This document shows, in pieces, positions 6,109 through 13,667 of a stretch of DNA of 13,667 bases. Source of the stretch: Succinimonas sp963628765. GTDB lineage: Bacteria; Pseudomonadota; Gammaproteobacteria; Enterobacterales; Succinivibrionaceae. The notes under the pieces were generated by a model. It saw only the letters and a list, made by a program, of their open reading frames with translations. It searched no databases and was not told the origin of the DNA. A program made the position numbers and the translations under genes. The stretch is taken from the NCBI GenBank assembly GCA_963628765.1, contig CAVGFV010000036.1:1-13667 (forward strand), written 5' to 3'. Every line of letters starts with the position of its first letter. Position 1 is the first letter of the stretch.

Positions 6109-8085
6109 CTAAAAAAATTTTAAATGTTCCTCTTCTGAAAAACCATAGGCCCTACTCACCATAAGATCTACCTTAGATATTAGTTCTGCCCTTTTATCTT
6201 TATTCTTTTCTAAAAATATCGCTTTTGCTAGATTGGTTATTTTTTCATCATAATCAGGTGCTGGCAATGGTAGATCTTCTAGTTGTTGGCGTAAAACCTT
6301 TAATGTTCTATATACCTTTTTAAAATACCACTCCACTGCTTTAGAATTTAAAACTGCAACGATGTAAGAAGCTGGTAGATTTGTAATTTTAGGTATCAGC
6401 ACATTAACACTATTAAGAGGAAGTAATTTTTCTGTATCTAATGTTGCTATAGGGTGAGTTGCTATAAAACGATACAATATTTTTTCTGGTGCTCGATAAA
6501 ATCTATCAGGAGCTACTTGGCGAAGACGCTCTCTATCATATTTGATATAAGCCATACTTTCAGATATTTCGTAAGGGGAAATATCTGCACCAGAAATAAT
6601 ACGTTCACTACCAGCAAATTTTTCATTTTTTATAAATTCAGCATTATTTCCCGTAACAATGCCTAAAGCAAAATCGGATTGACCTTTTAAATAACGAGCA
6701 TTGGGGTTTTTAATAAAACGATTGGCTAAATCTATTTCTTCAGGTTCCAAAAAAAGTTTCCATAGACTGGAATCAGATAACTCACCACTAATGTCAAATT
6801 TTTCCCCATTGTTAAGAACAATGTTCACATTAGACGTTGTTTGTCTTGATGTTTTGCAACAACCTATAACTGATGCTGAACAAAAAACACCTTTAAAGGC
6901 ATTTCCTGCCTCATGGAAATAACAGATCTCCGTTTTATCACAAATAAACTTTCTAAACCATTTATGCTGATCAACAGTAATACCAGCCTCTGGAATAACA
7001 AAATAAACCCTCTGGGAATTCGCTACAGACAATAATGCCTTTACATAAAAAACAGCAAAAGAGTCACAACTAGCCGGTAGCTCGATATTAGGCAGTACGT
7101 CAGTAAGTTCTGATTTTTTATATTTTTTTCCCCAAGGCGGATTTCCTATAACCAAATCATATGTTTTATGGTCGTTATAGGTTATAAAATCTTGCTCTTT
7201 TACATGTGAACATATTTCATCAAAAGAAGCCTCAGGCGCAAAAATAGAAAAGTTTATGCGAGCTAACTTGATCGCTATTGGATCAATATCAGACATAAAC
7301 AATTTTTGCCAAGGTAAATATTTCGCTAACTCGATAATAAAATTACCAGATCCTGAAGCAGGATCAATCACATTGCCTTGAGGAAGATGTTCGTTTACCA
7401 CTTGCGCTACAGTACTGGATACCAATGCGTGAGGAGTGTAGTAGTGTCCTTCTTTCTTGCGAGCTCCTAGATCATTTAATGATAAATACAAAAAACCTAG
7501 AATATCTTCGACTTGGCTAGAAAGAGGTACCTCCATAATGCTGTCCAACAGGACATTGAATTTCTGCTCATTTAAAAACAGAGGGAAAAGACCTTGAGTT
7601 AGCTTCAAAGCCTTAATTACAAATTCGCTATCACTACTTTTTTTATGAGATAACAAGTTTTTTATAATTGATGCGACATCTTTATCATTAAATTTAATTT
7701 GAAGAAGAAGCCTAAGCCCCCAAATTCCCAAAACAGTAAAAAGAAGCTCTTTTGAAATTTCCTTATTATTTTTTTTAAAATCATTAAGCCAACTCTCAAG
7801 AGGAATTACGTCTTGAGAGTTGGTAGGAAGGTAGCTCGCATAAACAGTATTTCCACTAACACGTGTTTTGTTGCGACGGGATCTCAATCGTTGCACAGTT
7901 CCTTCAGAAATTTTTTTCTCTAGTTTTTCTATCTCTAAAGTTGAAATTCTGATATTTCTTGATTGAGTATCGTGAACCTTAATAATCCCGCCTTTTATCC
8001 AATTCCTAACAGTAGATTCCGTAACTTCTAAAAGTTCCGCAACGTCTTTTATTGATAGCAGAGACAGATTATTCAAAGAGTTCAC
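6109..8085 (-). CDS. HTH-fused gamma-class N6-adenine DNA methyltransferase, apparently solitary
   Basis: The 658-residue protein probably transfers a methyl group from SAM to adenine N6 at a specific DNA site. Residues 9-58 look like a MerR/excisionase-type helix-turn-helix (SIKDVAELLEVTESTVRNWI). A helical segment follows, then the catalytic core: motif X GHYYTP at 213-218, motif I DPASGSG at 241-247, DIDP at 266-269 and motif IV NPPW at 315-318, in the gamma-class order. The C-terminal half (about 465-615), with LPLNSVNVLIPK, AVLNSKAVEWYF and LPLPAP, resembles TaqI-type target-recognition domains. No nuclease motif and no adjacent endonuclease gene is visible, so its target and role (self-marking, defence remnant or gene control) are unknown. 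The start here is GTG; a TTG at 8076 has a far better ribosome site (AGGTGA, 5 nt ahead) and may be the true start, giving 655 aa. It lies 29 bp after rlmD on the same strand and is probably co-transcribed with it. Family call is firm, role is not. Confidence 0.88.
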   Translation of the reverse strand: MNSLNNLSLLSIKDVAELLEVTESTVRNWIKGGIIKVHDTQSRNIRISTLEIEKLEKKISEGTVQRLRSRRNKTRVSGNTVYASYLPTNSQDVIPLESWLNDFKKNNKEISKELLFTVLGIWGLRLLLQIKFNDKDVASIIKNLLSHKKSSDSEFVIKALKLTQGLFPLFLNEQKFNVLLDSIMEVPLSSQVEDILGFLYLSLNDLGARKKEGHYYTPHALVSSTVAQVVNEHLPQGNVIDPASGSGNFIIELAKYLPWQKLFMSDIDPIAIKLARINFSIFAPEASFDEICSHVKEQDFITYNDHKTYDLVIGNPPWGKKYKKSELTDVLPNIELPASCDSFAVFYVKALLSVANSQRVYFVIPEAGITVDQHKWFRKFICDKTEICYFHEAGNAFKGVFCSASVIGCCKTSRQTTSNVNIVLNNGEKFDISGELSDSSLWKLFLEPEEIDLANRFIKNPNARYLKGQSDFALGIVTGNNAEFIKNEKFAGSERIISGADISPYEISESMAYIKYDRERLRQVAPDRFYRAPEKILYRFIATHPIATLDTEKLLPLNSVNVLIPKITNLPASYIVAVLNSKAVEWYFKKVYRTLKVLRQQLEDLPLPAPDYDEKITNLAKAIFLEKNKDKRAELISKVDLMVSRAYGFSEEEHLKFF

Positions 8086-8087
8086 CT
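8082..8087 (-). promoter_or_regulatory. Shine-Dalgarno AGGTGA favouring a TTG start at 8076
   Basis: Minus-strand AGGTGA is fully complementary to the 3' end of 16S rRNA and ends 5 nt before TTG at 8076-8074. It overlaps the GTG codon at 8085, which itself has only a poor site upstream (CGGTGTAG). This points to initiation at TTG, three codons inside the longest frame. Confidence 0.5.
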
Positions 8088-8114
8088 ACACCGATTTATT
8101 TTGCTATTTGTTAT

Positions 8115-9482
8115 TTACGAATTTGAATTAAGTCTAAGTGATACAACAACTTCCAAATGTTCTGTTTTAGGGAACATATTGAAAGCACTCCATTTTTCAA
8201 TTTCATACCCTTTCATTAACAAAGGCTTAATATCTCTTACTAAGGTCAACGGGTTACAAGATACATATACTATTTTGTTTACTTTCTTTTTAATAATATA
8301 AGGGATTACAAGTTCTGCGCCATTCCTTCCTGGATCTAGGAGTACCTTATTTACACTACTTTTAGCCCACACTGTTTGGGTAAAATCTTCTGCCAGATCC
8401 TGCATAATGAATTCCACATTGTTGAGACCATTAGCAGTGGCATTCTTGCGAGCTTCTTCAACCATATTACGAACTACTTCAACGCCATAAACATGGTTGG
8501 CTTTAGTTGCGATAGACAGAGTGAAATTACCAAGTCCTGAAAAGAGATCCCAAACATCATCTTCTTTTGAAAGTTCAAGATAGGAAACAGCTTTCTGCAC
8601 CATTTCTTTATTTACTTCAGAATTTACCTGAATAAAATCTCCTGGTACAAATGAAACCTTTAGTCCGCTGTCATCATAAAAAGATTTTTCATTACCAAAT
8701 ATTTCTGGATTTAATGCTCGTAACTCTTCTCTTTGTTCGAGTTCTTCTCTTCCCTTTTCGTGCCTTACTAATAAGTACACGAGGACATTATGCTCATTTC
8801 CAAATTCTTTTAAAATTTGTTCATCAGACGCTGGTAGAACATTTATTGTTCTTACAAGCATTGAGCTACCTAAACTTGAATTAGCTAATTCGATATGGCC
8901 AATAAGCTTAAAGTTAGAGATTTTATTCATAACCTCTCGTACTGGAACCACCAATGACGACAATTCTGGCTCTAATACTGGGCAATCATCGATCTCTATA
9001 ATCTTTTTCCCTTTAACTTCTCTGAATCCTACATGGATTTCTCGACGATCTCCTTGTACAGATAATCTAAGTGAACGGCGATAACCATAATCTTTTCCTG
9101 AAAAAATAAGTTCAGGATCCTGTAATTCTTTATTTGTAACTTTCTTTATTAAACGTTTAAAACCGTCAACCTTAATCTTATTTTCCATTGCTAACGGCAT
9201 ATACTGAAGACTACACCCACCACAGGAATTAAAGTAACGGCACTTAGGAGAAAGTCTTTCAGGATTTCTTTCTAAAACGCTTATTAGTTCGGCCTCACCT
9301 ATGTTGCCTTTACGAGATTTTTCACGAACCACAACTTTTTCATTAATAAGGGCGCCAGGAATAAACCAAGTAACCCCATTTTCCTTACCAACGCCACGAC
9401 CTTTTATGTCAATATCAGTAACGTTTACAGAAAAATGCTTTACGGAAATTTTTCGAGGTTCTGGTTTGTAAAAATTAACCAT
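8115..9482 (-). CDS. rlmD: 23S rRNA (uracil(1939)-C5)-methyltransferase
   Basis: RlmD methylates U1939 of 23S rRNA at C5 using SAM. The 455-residue protein is slightly longer than E. coli RlmD (433 aa). An N-terminal TRAM-like domain spans about 10-72. Four cysteines that hold a [4Fe-4S] cluster are present: Cys81, Cys87 and Cys90 in CRYFNSCGGC, and Cys167 in DDCPVL. The SAM-binding motif DLFSGLGNF is at 312-320 and DPGRNGA at 383-389. The catalytic nucleophile is Cys409 (VSCNP) and the general base Glu444 (EHLE), corresponding to Cys389 and Glu424 of E. coli. The ATG has a good ribosome site, AAGGTG, 7 nt upstream. Position next to divergent barA is conserved in relatives; the methyltransferase gene that follows by 29 bp is not part of the usual order. 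Confidence 0.97.
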   Translation of the reverse strand: MVNFYKPEPRKISVKHFSVNVTDIDIKGRGVGKENGVTWFIPGALINEKVVVREKSRKGNIGEAELISVLERNPERLSPKCRYFNSCGGCSLQYMPLAMENKIKVDGFKRLIKKVTNKELQDPELIFSGKDYGYRRSLRLSVQGDRREIHVGFREVKGKKIIEIDDCPVLEPELSSLVVPVREVMNKISNFKLIGHIELANSSLGSSMLVRTINVLPASDEQILKEFGNEHNVLVYLLVRHEKGREELEQREELRALNPEIFGNEKSFYDDSGLKVSFVPGDFIQVNSEVNKEMVQKAVSYLELSKEDDVWDLFSGLGNFTLSIATKANHVYGVEVVRNMVEEARKNATANGLNNVEFIMQDLAEDFTQTVWAKSSVNKVLLDPGRNGAELVIPYIIKKKVNKIVYVSCNPLTLVRDIKPLLMKGYEIEKWSAFNMFPKTEHLEVVVSLRLNSNS

Positions 9483-9517
9483 GTTTTCGCACCTTAAAAA
9501 TTAAAATTTCAAAATAT

Positions 9518-9570
9518 TATGCAAACTGTTATCTAAGAATAATAATTACAACATCGCGCATATTTGCATA
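9518..9570. repeat. separated inverted repeat in the rlmD/barA divergent region
   Basis: TATGCAAA at 9518-9525 and its exact complement TTTGCATA at 9563-9570 lie 37 bp apart in the 175-bp region between the divergent rlmD and barA genes. The left arm overlaps a possible -10 for rlmD (minus CATAAT, 9521-9516). The placement fits paired sites for a regulator of both genes, but an 8-bp repeat could be chance. Confidence 0.3.
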
Positions 9571-9582
9571 TAACTGATAAAA

Positions 9583-9612
9583 TTGCTCTTGCGCTTAGAT
9601 TCAGAATTATAC
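9583..9612 (+). promoter_or_regulatory. weak candidate barA promoter
   Basis: TTGCTC (9583-9588) and TTATAC (9607-9612) are separated by 18 nt and lie just upstream of barA. Both hexamers deviate from consensus. The predicted start near 9619 leaves a leader of about 40 nt that includes the ribosome site GAGG (9647-9650). Confidence 0.3.
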
Positions 9613-9657
9613 AGCAAAAATTTCCTGCAACTGAATTTGCATGGAAGAGGTTAAATC

Positions 9658-12558
9658 ATGAACAGACACGGATTGCGTGCTCGCATTTTGCTTTTTTCTA
9701 TAATTCCTATACTTGCAGCAGGATGCGGTTTGGCATTCTTCTTTACTGCAACTAGTTATACGAGAATTACTGATAAACTCATAAAAGATGCTGAACGCAT
9801 AATATACCCTCTTGGCACAGCCGTAAGCTATGCCATGAAAGAGCATAACCAAAGTTTGGTTCAAGGGATCATTAATGAATCATTTAGGCAAAACAACAGA
9901 GATGTTTTAACAATTGCTGTATTTGATAAAAACAATAAGATGCTTGCAGCATCTTCCATTTCTAATGAAACAGACAAATTAAGACTTAGAACCGAAGCGG
10001 GACAGTACATAACACCACAGCCGAATATTGAATACACAGACGATGGTTTTATTATGCGTATGCCTATATACGCTTATGATGAATCAGAAATGATGACTCT
10101 ATACGACGATTCAACTGATCGCGAAGTAGACACCCCAATAACAATTCGTGGTATCGAATACCCACGAGACGTTGCTGGTTATATATGTATTTATATTATA
10201 AATAGTACAACCATTTTAAGTGCCTACACAGATATTGTTGTTGCCGTCTGCTTAATTCTCGTGGCACTTTTAATAAGCATTCTTTTTGGTATAAACCTTA
10301 ACAGTGTCATTGTGGACCCAATCAATAAGTTAAGTACTGCCATATATGAAATGCGTGAAGGCAATGTAAATATAAAAATAAATGGCACCATGCTAGGTGA
10401 ATTAGAGCGTCTACGTTCCTACATCAATACCATGGCTAACACTATGCAGGAATTCCATAATGAAATGCAGTACAGTGTTGATATTGCCACAAATGATCTC
10501 CGAAAGACTCTTGATAAGCTTGATAATCAGAATCACGCTTTGGAAAAAGCAACATCTGATGCCAAAACAGCATCACGCATAAAGTCTGAATTCCTAGCAA
10601 ATATGTCCCATGAGCTTCGTACACCTTTAAATGGAATTATTGGCTTTGCTAAACAATTAGAAAAACATCCACAAGAACAAGAGCAACAAGAATACCTTTT
10701 AACAATTGAAAATTGTGCTAGAAACCTTTTAGGTATCGTAAATAACATTCTTGATTTTTCAAAGTTAGAGTCAGGAAAACTAACTTTTGAAAAGATACCT
10801 TTTTCTATTAGAAAAGTTGCCTACGATGTCATAAAACTTCTTACACCACAAGCTCAAGAATCTGGCATCGAATTAACAGTAACAATTGATAAGGATATCC
10901 CTGAAAACGCCATAGGCGATCCTTTACGTACCGGACAAGTTTTTACAAACCTGTTGGGAAATTCCGTTAAATTTACCAAAAAAGGTAATGTCGCTTTAGA
11001 TGTATCGTTAGCAGAAGGAAGCTCTGTTAGAAACAGCACTTTTAAAATTAACTGTACAGTTCGAGACACAGGTATAGGTATCTCTGATGAGCAACAAAAG
11101 AAACTATTTTCTGCCTTTAGCCAAGCAGATTCTTCCACGGCTAGAAAGTATGGTGGCACAGGTTTAGGCCTAGTAATAACTGAAAGGCTGATACATGAGA
11201 TGCATGGTAATATCTCAATGTCATCTGCAGTGGGTAAAGGCACTACCTTCTCATTTTCATTAGAGTTCCCACGCGGTGAAATATCATTACCTTCTATTAA
11301 AAATAACAAAAATATAGTTTCTCACAAAAAAATAGCCCTTGTAGAAATGAACACTTGGGTAAGAGAAGCAATTAAAAAACAACTCGAAGAATGGCACATG
11401 GATGTAATTACCATGTCATCAATTACACCAGTTGGCTCTCTTCCTGATAAAGATGGACTCAGCTTTTTATTAATAGGATTATCAAAAGACTTTGACTTTA
11501 ACCATTTTTATGGTGAATTCGCTAATATCTCAGTAAATAACAATACCAAAATTGTTATTGCAATAAATACCCTAGATGAAAGTGTCAAAAACCGTTTAAG
11601 AGGTATCTCCCCTTCTATAACGGTAATTTCTAAACCTATACTACCAGAACAACTTTTTGAGGCCCTAACTTCAAAGAATTCTGCCGTATTACCAAATTCA
11701 CACATTTCTAATGCCCCCGAAGAAGAGCATTTAATTAGTAAGCCGAAAAAACGCAATGTTGTACAAAGTACTGTTTTGGCTGTAGATGATAATCCAGCTA
11801 ATTTAATGCTAATTAAAACGTTGTTATCAGAATTCGTTTCCGATGTATATACAGCAGAAAATGGTATTGATGCAGTAGAAATGTGTTTACACACGGAATT
11901 TAACCTAATATTCATGGACATCCAAATGCCAGGCATGGATGGTATTACAACCATGAAAAACATTAGATCTTGTAACACCAATAAAGATACTCCAATAATA
12001 GCTGTTACCGCATTGGCAGCTCCTGAAGAGCAAAGATCTTTTATACAAGAAGGCATGACAGACTGTTTATCTAAGCCTCTTGAAGAAGATAAACTTCGTC
12101 AATTAGTAACAGAGTATTGTGGAAAAATCCCTACTGATAACAACGATGTATTAAATACTAGTGCACCTGAGAATACAAATTCTGTAGGCAATTTCAACAA
12201 TACCAATAATGACAATGCTCTTTGGACACTTGAGGATGCTTTAAAAGTAACAGCTAGAAAAAAAGATTTAGCTAAAGATATGCTAACCATGTTCTTAAAC
12301 TCTGTTCCTGACTTTGAAAAAACAATCCAAGAGCGTGAAAAAATTCCTGCTTTAGAGTTAGCCCCTATTGTTCACAAGTTCGCAGGATCTGCTGTTTATA
12401 GCGGTCTTCCTAAGGTAAAAAAACTTTGCAATATTATTGAAAAGACTCTTAAAGAAACTAATAACCAAGAAGATTGCGAACCAGAATTACTAGAACTTGA
12501 AGACACTATTGAAAGAATAAAGAAAGAAGGCCCTAGCTGGCTAGCTCAACTAAATTAA
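9658..12558 (+). CDS. barA: BarA-type tripartite hybrid sensor histidine kinase
   Basis: This inner-membrane kinase normally phosphorylates UvrY (GacA/SirA), which drives CsrB/CsrC small RNAs and so controls central carbon metabolism. The 966-residue protein compares with 918 in E. coli. In order: membrane segment 10-31, periplasmic part 32-190, membrane segment 191-213, HAMP 214-266, and a coiled-coil into the dimerisation domain with phospho-acceptor His318 (SHELRTP). The ATPase domain follows with an N box at 431-439, DTGIGI at 470-475 and GGTGLGL at 499-505. A receiver at about 704-820 has Asp754 (MDIQMPGMDG) and Lys806. The Hpt domain has His906 (HKFAGSA). Between ATPase and receiver (about 556-670) is a receiver-like stretch with no phospho-acceptor Asp. 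The ATG start has GAGG 7 nt upstream. The response regulator gene is not in this window, as is usual for BarA. Confidence 0.96.
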   Translation: MNRHGLRARILLFSIIPILAAGCGLAFFFTATSYTRITDKLIKDAERIIYPLGTAVSYAMKEHNQSLVQGIINESFRQNNRDVLTIAVFDKNNKMLAASSISNETDKLRLRTEAGQYITPQPNIEYTDDGFIMRMPIYAYDESEMMTLYDDSTDREVDTPITIRGIEYPRDVAGYICIYIINSTTILSAYTDIVVAVCLILVALLISILFGINLNSVIVDPINKLSTAIYEMREGNVNIKINGTMLGELERLRSYINTMANTMQEFHNEMQYSVDIATNDLRKTLDKLDNQNHALEKATSDAKTASRIKSEFLANMSHELRTPLNGIIGFAKQLEKHPQEQEQQEYLLTIENCARNLLGIVNNILDFSKLESGKLTFEKIPFSIRKVAYDVIKLLTPQAQESGIELTVTIDKDIPENAIGDPLRTGQVFTNLLGNSVKFTKKGNVALDVSLAEGSSVRNSTFKINCTVRDTGIGISDEQQKKLFSAFSQADSSTARKYGGTGLGLVITERLIHEMHGNISMSSAVGKGTTFSFSLEFPRGEISLPSIKNNKNIVSHKKIALVEMNTWVREAIKKQLEEWHMDVITMSSITPVGSLPDKDGLSFLLIGLSKDFDFNHFYGEFANISVNNNTKIVIAINTLDESVKNRLRGISPSITVISKPILPEQLFEALTSKNSAVLPNSHISNAPEEEHLISKPKKRNVVQSTVLAVDDNPANLMLIKTLLSEFVSDVYTAENGIDAVEMCLHTEFNLIFMDIQMPGMDGITTMKNIRSCNTNKDTPIIAVTALAAPEEQRSFIQEGMTDCLSKPLEEDKLRQLVTEYCGKIPTDNNDVLNTSAPENTNSVGNFNNTNNDNALWTLEDALKVTARKKDLAKDMLTMFLNSVPDFEKTIQEREKIPALELAPIVHKFAGSAVYSGLPKVKKLCNIIEKTLKETNNQEDCEPELLELEDTIERIKKEGPSWLAQLN

Positions 12559-12563
12559 GCCGT

Positions 12564-12615
12564 AACTAAAAAAGGAATAGAGTAAAAATTCACCCTATTG
12601 CTTCCTTTAGTTTTA
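12564..12615. terminator. terminator between convergent barA and pdxJ
   Basis: AACTAAA (12564-12570) and GGAATAG (12574-12580) pair with the TTCCTTTAGTT at 12602-12612 and the CTATT before it, forming a long imperfect hairpin. TTTTAT follows on the plus strand, and the A-rich left flank gives a T-rich tail on the minus strand. It occupies most of the 71-bp gap between the two gene ends and likely serves both, though bulges make it less neat than the one at 3578. Confidence 0.65.
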
Positions 12616-12629
12616 TAAGCGCCGTTTAA

Positions 12630-13373
12630 TTAGCGAACAGAATCTCTACGTGCTTCTACCATTAAACGTTTCATTTCTCTTACGGCTTCAGCCAAACCTG
12701 TAAAGATCGCTCTAGCAATAATTGCATGGCCAATATTAAGTTCTTCCATTTCTGGAATTGCTGCAACACTAGCAACTGTTTGATAATTTAAACCATGTCC
12801 ACCATTTACATGAAGACCTTTGGATGCCGCATAGCGAGCCATATCTTGTAAACGTTTAAGTTCTCTTTCTTTATCATCAATGGTTACAGCATCTGCAAAT
12901 CTACCAGTGTGCAATTCTACATATGTAGCACCAGCTTCCACAGCTGCATCAATTTGAGCATTATCAGGATCTATAAAAAGAGAACTTATAGTACCTACGT
13001 TAGCTAAACGAGCAACTGACTCCTTTATATATGCAACATTGCTTACTACATCCAAACCACCTTCAGTAGTAACTTCCTGACGTTTTTCAGGAACCATGCA
13101 TACGAATTGAGGAGCTAAGCTTTCAGCAATATTAACCATTTCAGGAGTTACTGCCATTTCAAGGTTCATTCTTGTTTTAACAGTTTCTCTAATGATTCTG
13201 ACATCACGATCTGTTATATGACGACGATCTTCTCTGAGATGGGTAGTTATTCCATCTGCTCCTGCTTCTTCTGCAATAGCTGCTGCATATACAGGATCTG
13301 GATAGTTAGTTCCCCTTGCATTACGGATTGTAGCCACATGATCAATATTCACACCTAAATATATTTTATTCAT
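12630..13373 (-). CDS. pdxJ: pyridoxine 5'-phosphate synthase
   Basis: PdxJ condenses 1-deoxyxylulose 5-phosphate with 3-amino-2-oxopropyl phosphate to give pyridoxine 5'-phosphate, the ring-forming step of DXP-dependent vitamin B6 synthesis in the cytoplasm. The 247-residue protein matches E. coli PdxJ (243 aa) throughout. Conserved parts include GVNIDHVATIRNARGT at 7-22, HLREDRRHITDRD at 45-57, VPEKRQEVTTEGGLDV at 94-109 and GGHGLNY at 191-197. The catalytic residues His45, Glu72 and His193 are all present at the E. coli numbers. The ATG fits the family start, but GGGAG lies 12 nt upstream, farther than usual. In relatives acpS normally sits beside pdxJ on the barA side; here it is missing and barA converges on pdxJ instead. 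Confidence 0.98.
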   Translation of the reverse strand: MNKIYLGVNIDHVATIRNARGTNYPDPVYAAAIAEEAGADGITTHLREDRRHITDRDVRIIRETVKTRMNLEMAVTPEMVNIAESLAPQFVCMVPEKRQEVTTEGGLDVVSNVAYIKESVARLANVGTISSLFIDPDNAQIDAAVEAGATYVELHTGRFADAVTIDDKERELKRLQDMARYAASKGLHVNGGHGLNYQTVASVAAIPEMEELNIGHAIIARAIFTGLAEAVREMKRLMVEARRDSVR

Positions 13374-13421
13374 TTAATTCACATTCTCCCGTAAAGATAT
13401 TGATTACAAATTAAGCTTCCG

Positions 13422-13436
13422 CTTTAGTTTCTAAAG
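13422..13436. repeat. small perfect hairpin upstream of pdxJ
   Basis: CTTTAG, a 3-nt loop and CTAAAG make a 6-bp stem 49 bp before the pdxJ start. On the plus strand it is followed by TATTTTAGTATTTTT, but no plus-strand gene needs a terminator there. In the pdxJ direction it would be a leader hairpin or an operator. The rest of 13374-13531 shows no gene and no clear promoter. Confidence 0.25.
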
Positions 13437-13531
13437 TATTTTAGTATTTTTGAACACAAATTTAAGAAAAATTTTTTATATAGAATGATTAGGCTATTTG
13501 GAAGTCACATCCCCAAAACTGCAAGTTAAAT

Positions 13532-13569
13532 AAAAAAATCACTACTTAAATACCCAAAATAAGTAGTGA
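13532..13569 (-). terminator. leftward intrinsic terminator of a gene beyond the right edge
   Basis: On the minus strand TCACTACTTA, an 11-nt loop and TAAGTAGTGA form a perfect 10-bp stem followed by seven T (13538-13532). On the plus strand no T-run follows, so it works leftward only. It should end a transcript entering from the right and means pdxJ needs its own promoter between 13374 and 13531. The 98 bases beyond it hold only short open tails on the minus strand, too little to identify the gene. Confidence 0.85.
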
Positions 13570-13667
13570 AATGGTTATATTGCCTAAAAAATATTAATGA
13601 GTTTATTTTAATCTGTAACGATATAAATTTAGGTATGTAATTTAATTACTAATCTTACGAAACCACT

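Noticed and set aside
6109..8085. Possibility that the methyltransferase is a fused Type IIG enzyme with an N-terminal nuclease
   Set aside because: The N-terminal 200 residues contain an HTH and a helical segment but no visible PD-(D/E)XK pattern, and the protein is shorter than typical Type IIG fusions.
10854..12056. Two long antisense frames inside barA (10854-11309 and 11508-12056)
   Set aside because: They lie wholly opposite a fully recognisable barA, show no known domain and have no ribosome site I could see. Frames of this length opposite a coding gene are common.
1..13667. Search by eye for CRISPR arrays, tRNA/rRNA genes, transposases and insertion-sequence ends
   Set aside because: No regularly spaced repeats, no cloverleaf-like segments and no transposase frames were found; every long frame is explained by the listed genes.

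Overview
The window reads as chromosomal DNA from an AT-rich gammaproteobacterium (mid-30s percent G+C by eye). RelA, BarA, RlmD, PyrG, PdxJ and GltS all resemble enterobacterial/Vibrio proteins. The order pdxJ - barA - rlmD - relA - pyrG matches, from memory, the Vibrio/Aeromonas-type neighbourhood pdxJ-acpS-barA-rlmD-relA-mazG-pyrG-eno. A host-associated member of Aeromonadales such as Succinivibrionaceae would fit, but that is a guess from AT richness and layout, not proof.

Layout from left to right: a possible partial small ORF leaving the left edge (minus); pyrG (CTP synthase, minus); a 571-bp divergent intergenic region with a strong extended -10 promoter and structured leader for pyrG plus a separate promoter for gltS; gltS (Na+/glutamate symporter, plus); a bidirectional terminator; relA ((p)ppGpp synthetase, minus); a 250-bp spacer with repeats and a hairpin; a gene for an HTH-fused gamma-class N6-adenine DNA methyltransferase (minus); rlmD (23S rRNA m5U methyltransferase, minus); a 175-bp divergent region; barA (tripartite hybrid sensor kinase, plus); a terminator; pdxJ (pyridoxine 5'-phosphate synthase, minus); and a leftward intrinsic terminator ending an unseen gene beyond the right edge.

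The housekeeping genes cover nucleotide supply (PyrG), the amino-acid starvation alarm (RelA), rRNA modification (RlmD), carbon-metabolism signalling (BarA, normally through UvrY/Csr), glutamate uptake (GltS) and vitamin B6 synthesis (PdxJ). The non-standard parts are the solitary DNA methyltransferase lying 29 bp behind rlmD in the same orientation, and gltS occupying the place where mazG usually sits. acpS is absent between pdxJ and barA. No restriction endonuclease, transposase, integrase, CRISPR array, tRNA or rRNA was found. I see no clearly new multi-gene system; the methyltransferase and the pyrG leader are the best candidates for a closer look.
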